DNA of 64,000 nucleotides from Melieria omissa (taxonomy: Eukaryota; Arthropoda; Insecta; Diptera; Ulidiidae), in the NCBI GenBank assembly GCA_963971225.1, contig OZ020270.1, positions 26,845,123 through 26,909,122 on the forward strand, given 5' to 3'. The notes beneath the pieces were generated by a model. It searched no databases. It saw only the letters and a program-made list of their open reading frames with translations, and had not been told where the DNA came from. Position 1 is the stretch's first letter, and each line of letters starts with the position of its first letter. Positions 63,667-64,000 of the stretch are shown here, piece after piece. A program made the position numbers and the translations under genes.

Positions 63667-64000
63667 TAACACTTTTGACATCACTAATTTTGATTACCAT
63701 ATCGAGCGATATGTATTCGAAAATTGTTCACATTCGGTCTTCGGCCTTAATTTTAGGCGAAGCCAATTATTTGCCGAATGTGGTCGAAGCCGATTAATAG
63801 GGTGGGGTTTCAGCATTAACCCTTTAGCTATTTTATAGCAATTATGGCAACATGCCACATTGTGGACGACTGAGCGACCAAATTTATAACAAAAAGCTAA
63901 AAAATTAATTAAGTAAGGGAGAGGGCTGGGTTGTGAACCAGGCTGGGGTGTGAACCATTGCCATTTTTTCTTTCCCTAATTGACATATCGCCAATCTTTC
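63667..64000. other. Unassigned DNA at the window end
   Basis: No gene was recognised. A short inverted word pair (TTCGGCC/GGCGAAGCC near 63740) and a 17-bp imperfect direct repeat (GGCTGGGTTGTGAACCA, then GGCTGGGGTGTGAACCA near 63926-63958) are visible. Confidence 0.4.

Noticed and set aside
63650..63838. 62-residue ORF at the end of the window
   Set aside because: It begins within the TIR of a MITE and shows no recognisable motif.

Overview
The window looks like repeat-dense, probably heterochromatic DNA from a dipteran insect. No intact host gene is recognisable. Almost everything that can be read is mobile DNA: Ty3/gypsy and BEL/Pao LTR elements, non-LTR elements, piggyBac, hAT, mariner and Tc1 DNA transposons, their small non-autonomous relatives, and tRNA-derived SINEs. 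The SINE body (copies near 33.7 kb and 60.1 kb) resembles one I associate with tephritid fruit flies, so a tephritid-like fly is my best guess. That is inference from memory, not a database result.

Layout. 1-5 kb: a nearly complete Ty3/gypsy element whose Gag appears to begin with a RING-H2 finger and whose gag-pol junction carries a textbook -1 frameshift signal. 5-8.8 kb: its likely 3' LTR start, AT-rich DNA, then the 3' end of a 5'-truncated non-LTR element with a poly(A) tail. 8.9-14.1 kb: a giant head-to-head palindrome of about 30 copies of a ~162-bp repeat (18 + 12.5) around a 16-nt central loop, foldback-like. 14.8-18.3 kb: a 5'-truncated second Ty3/gypsy element with a clean 423-bp 3' LTR. 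18.4-22.5 kb: a dead Tc1 element carrying three nested insertions. 24.4 and 36.2 kb: two copies of a ~0.83-kb repeat bounded by tRNA-like sequences in opposite orientation. 25.4 kb: an internally deleted hAT. 28.3-30.6 kb: a long-TIR element with a conserved but uncharacterised ORF. 30.7-37 kb: small elements, one of them a tandem dimer.

37.6-59.9 kb is best read as one BEL/Pao element flanked by a perfect 5-bp duplication (CCATC). It was swollen to 22 kb by a hAT (38.5-41.8, itself invaded), a mariner (42.0-43.3), a piggyBac (44.4-54.0, itself holding a TIR element and a young 5.5-kb non-LTR element) and a second hAT (56.5-58.3, itself holding a MITE). Target duplications are exact at most joins. 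Inside the BEL element, gag-protease-RT-RNase H runs on the + strand, while the integrase, LTRs and primer-binding site run on the - strand, which implies an internal inversion.

60-63.7 kb holds a SINE, a deleted mariner-like element and two TTAA-flanked MITEs. Because the insertions are nested, the order of arrival can be read off directly. Most coding regions are broken; the first pol, the piggyBac transposase and the 48-53 kb non-LTR element are the best preserved.
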